A stretch of DNA of 64,000 nucleotides. It comes from Vreelandella glaciei (GTDB taxonomy: Bacteria; Pseudomonadota; Gammaproteobacteria; Pseudomonadales; Halomonadaceae). Position 1 is the first letter of the stretch; each line of letters opens with the position of its first letter. The translations under genes were made by a program, and so were the position numbers. This document shows positions 63,725-64,000 of the stretch, piece after piece. The notes beneath the pieces are model-generated. The model was given only the letters and a program-made list of their open reading frames with translations. It had not been told where the DNA came from and made no database searches. The stretch is from contig NZ_JACCDE010000011.1 of assembly GCF_013415125.1 (NCBI RefSeq), positions 1 to 64,000 on the forward strand. Direction: 5' to 3'.

Positions 63725-64000
63725 GCGGGCTTCCCAGTCAGTTTAACGGTGGGGTTCACCAGACCGTAGATCAGATCCACAATCGTATTGGTGACGACAA
63801 AAATAACGCCGACAATCATCAGGTAGGTCACGATTAGCGGAATATCAGCGCGGTTGATCGCATCCAAAAACATCAGACCCATGCCCGGCCATTGGAAAAC
63901 GGTCTCGGTTAAAATGGTGTAAGCCACCATGGTGCCAATCTGTACACCGCCCACGGTAATCACCGGTAGCATGGTGTTTTTAAGCGCGTGAACAAAATAC
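63721..64000 (-). CDS. Peptide ABC transporter permease (DppB/OppB type), partial
   Basis: Only the C-terminal 92 or so residues are in the window; the 5' part lies beyond position 64000. The frame reads YFVHALKNTMLPVITVGG, the end of the EAA loop and the following helix. VAYTILTETVFQWPGMGLMFLDAI and the last membrane helix come next. The internal ATG at 63972 is not the start. It overlaps dppC by ATGA. Confidence 0.88.
   Translation of the reverse strand, partial: YFVHALKNTMLPVITVGGVQIGTMVAYTILTETVFQWPGMGLMFLDAINRADIPLIVTYLMIVGVIFVVTNTIVDLIYGLVNPTVKLTGKPA

Noticed and set aside
1-64000. CRISPR arrays and rRNA operons
   Set aside because: No regularly spaced repeats and no rRNA-like sequence were seen.

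Overview
The window looks like chromosome of a gammaproteobacterium of the Halomonadaceae (Halomonas-like). This is inferred from gene content and gene order recognised by eye, not from a database search. Most of it is housekeeping or metabolic DNA with G+C in the high fifties. A lower-G+C accessory stretch lies at roughly 23.5-34 kb.

Sugar acids (153-8761). A leftward dgo operon (dgoR-dgoD-dgoK-dgoA-lactonase) covers the De Ley-Doudoroff route from galactonolactone to pyruvate plus glyceraldehyde 3-phosphate. A FadR-type operator sits in its promoter. Next to it a leftward edd-glk-fructokinase operon feeds the Entner-Doudoroff pathway. It ends in a strong terminator and is preceded by two HexR-like boxes.

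Cobalamin (8900-23477, plus cobQ at 46556). A tightly overlapping operon cobT-cbiZ-cbiB-cobD-cobU-cobS-cobC-(cobU-like) assembles the lower loop and salvages cobinamide. A clear cobalamin riboswitch follows, controlling the btuB-btuF-btuC-btuD uptake operon. cbiA, ytoQ and cobO come next. No corrin-ring genes are seen in the window, which fits salvage or late assembly.

Accessory island (about 23.6-31.65 kb). It holds a BrnT/BrnA toxin-antitoxin pair, a decayed second copy of the ytoQ 3' end, and a 342-residue protein with a HEPN-like R-x4-H motif. It also holds a 1753-residue protein with an N-terminal PD-(D/E)xK-like nuclease, a STAND-type P-loop NTPase and a very long C-terminal region, and a dead transposase fragment. 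The last two intact genes are the best candidates for an undescribed anti-phage system. Three attC-like hairpins bracket them. To the right lie a Rho paralogue without the RNA-binding N-terminus and a convergent RhlE-type DEAD-box helicase.

Stress and housekeeping genes (34-52 kb). soxR faces a VOC-family gene whose promoter carries a near-consensus SoxR box. The rest are mostly small regulators, transporters and repair genes: NfeD/slipin, DUF1206, AraC with LysE, glutaminase, AraC-MGMT, macro domain, cobQ, RidA, and MoxR with a VWA protein. Two genes are frameshifted here (DUF4019 and cytochrome b561).

Sigma-54 region (52-57.5 kb). An AcoR-like enhancer-binding protein faces a flavin monooxygenase-butanediol dehydrogenase operon. 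That operon has a good -24/-12 promoter and paired upstream dyads. A second -24/-12 promoter lies downstream with no ORF, followed about 135 nt later by a textbook terminator: a candidate sigma-54-dependent small RNA.

End (57.6-64 kb). OmpW, a Xaa-Pro dipeptidase with a LysR regulator, and a dipeptide/oligopeptide ABC transporter operon that runs off the right edge.
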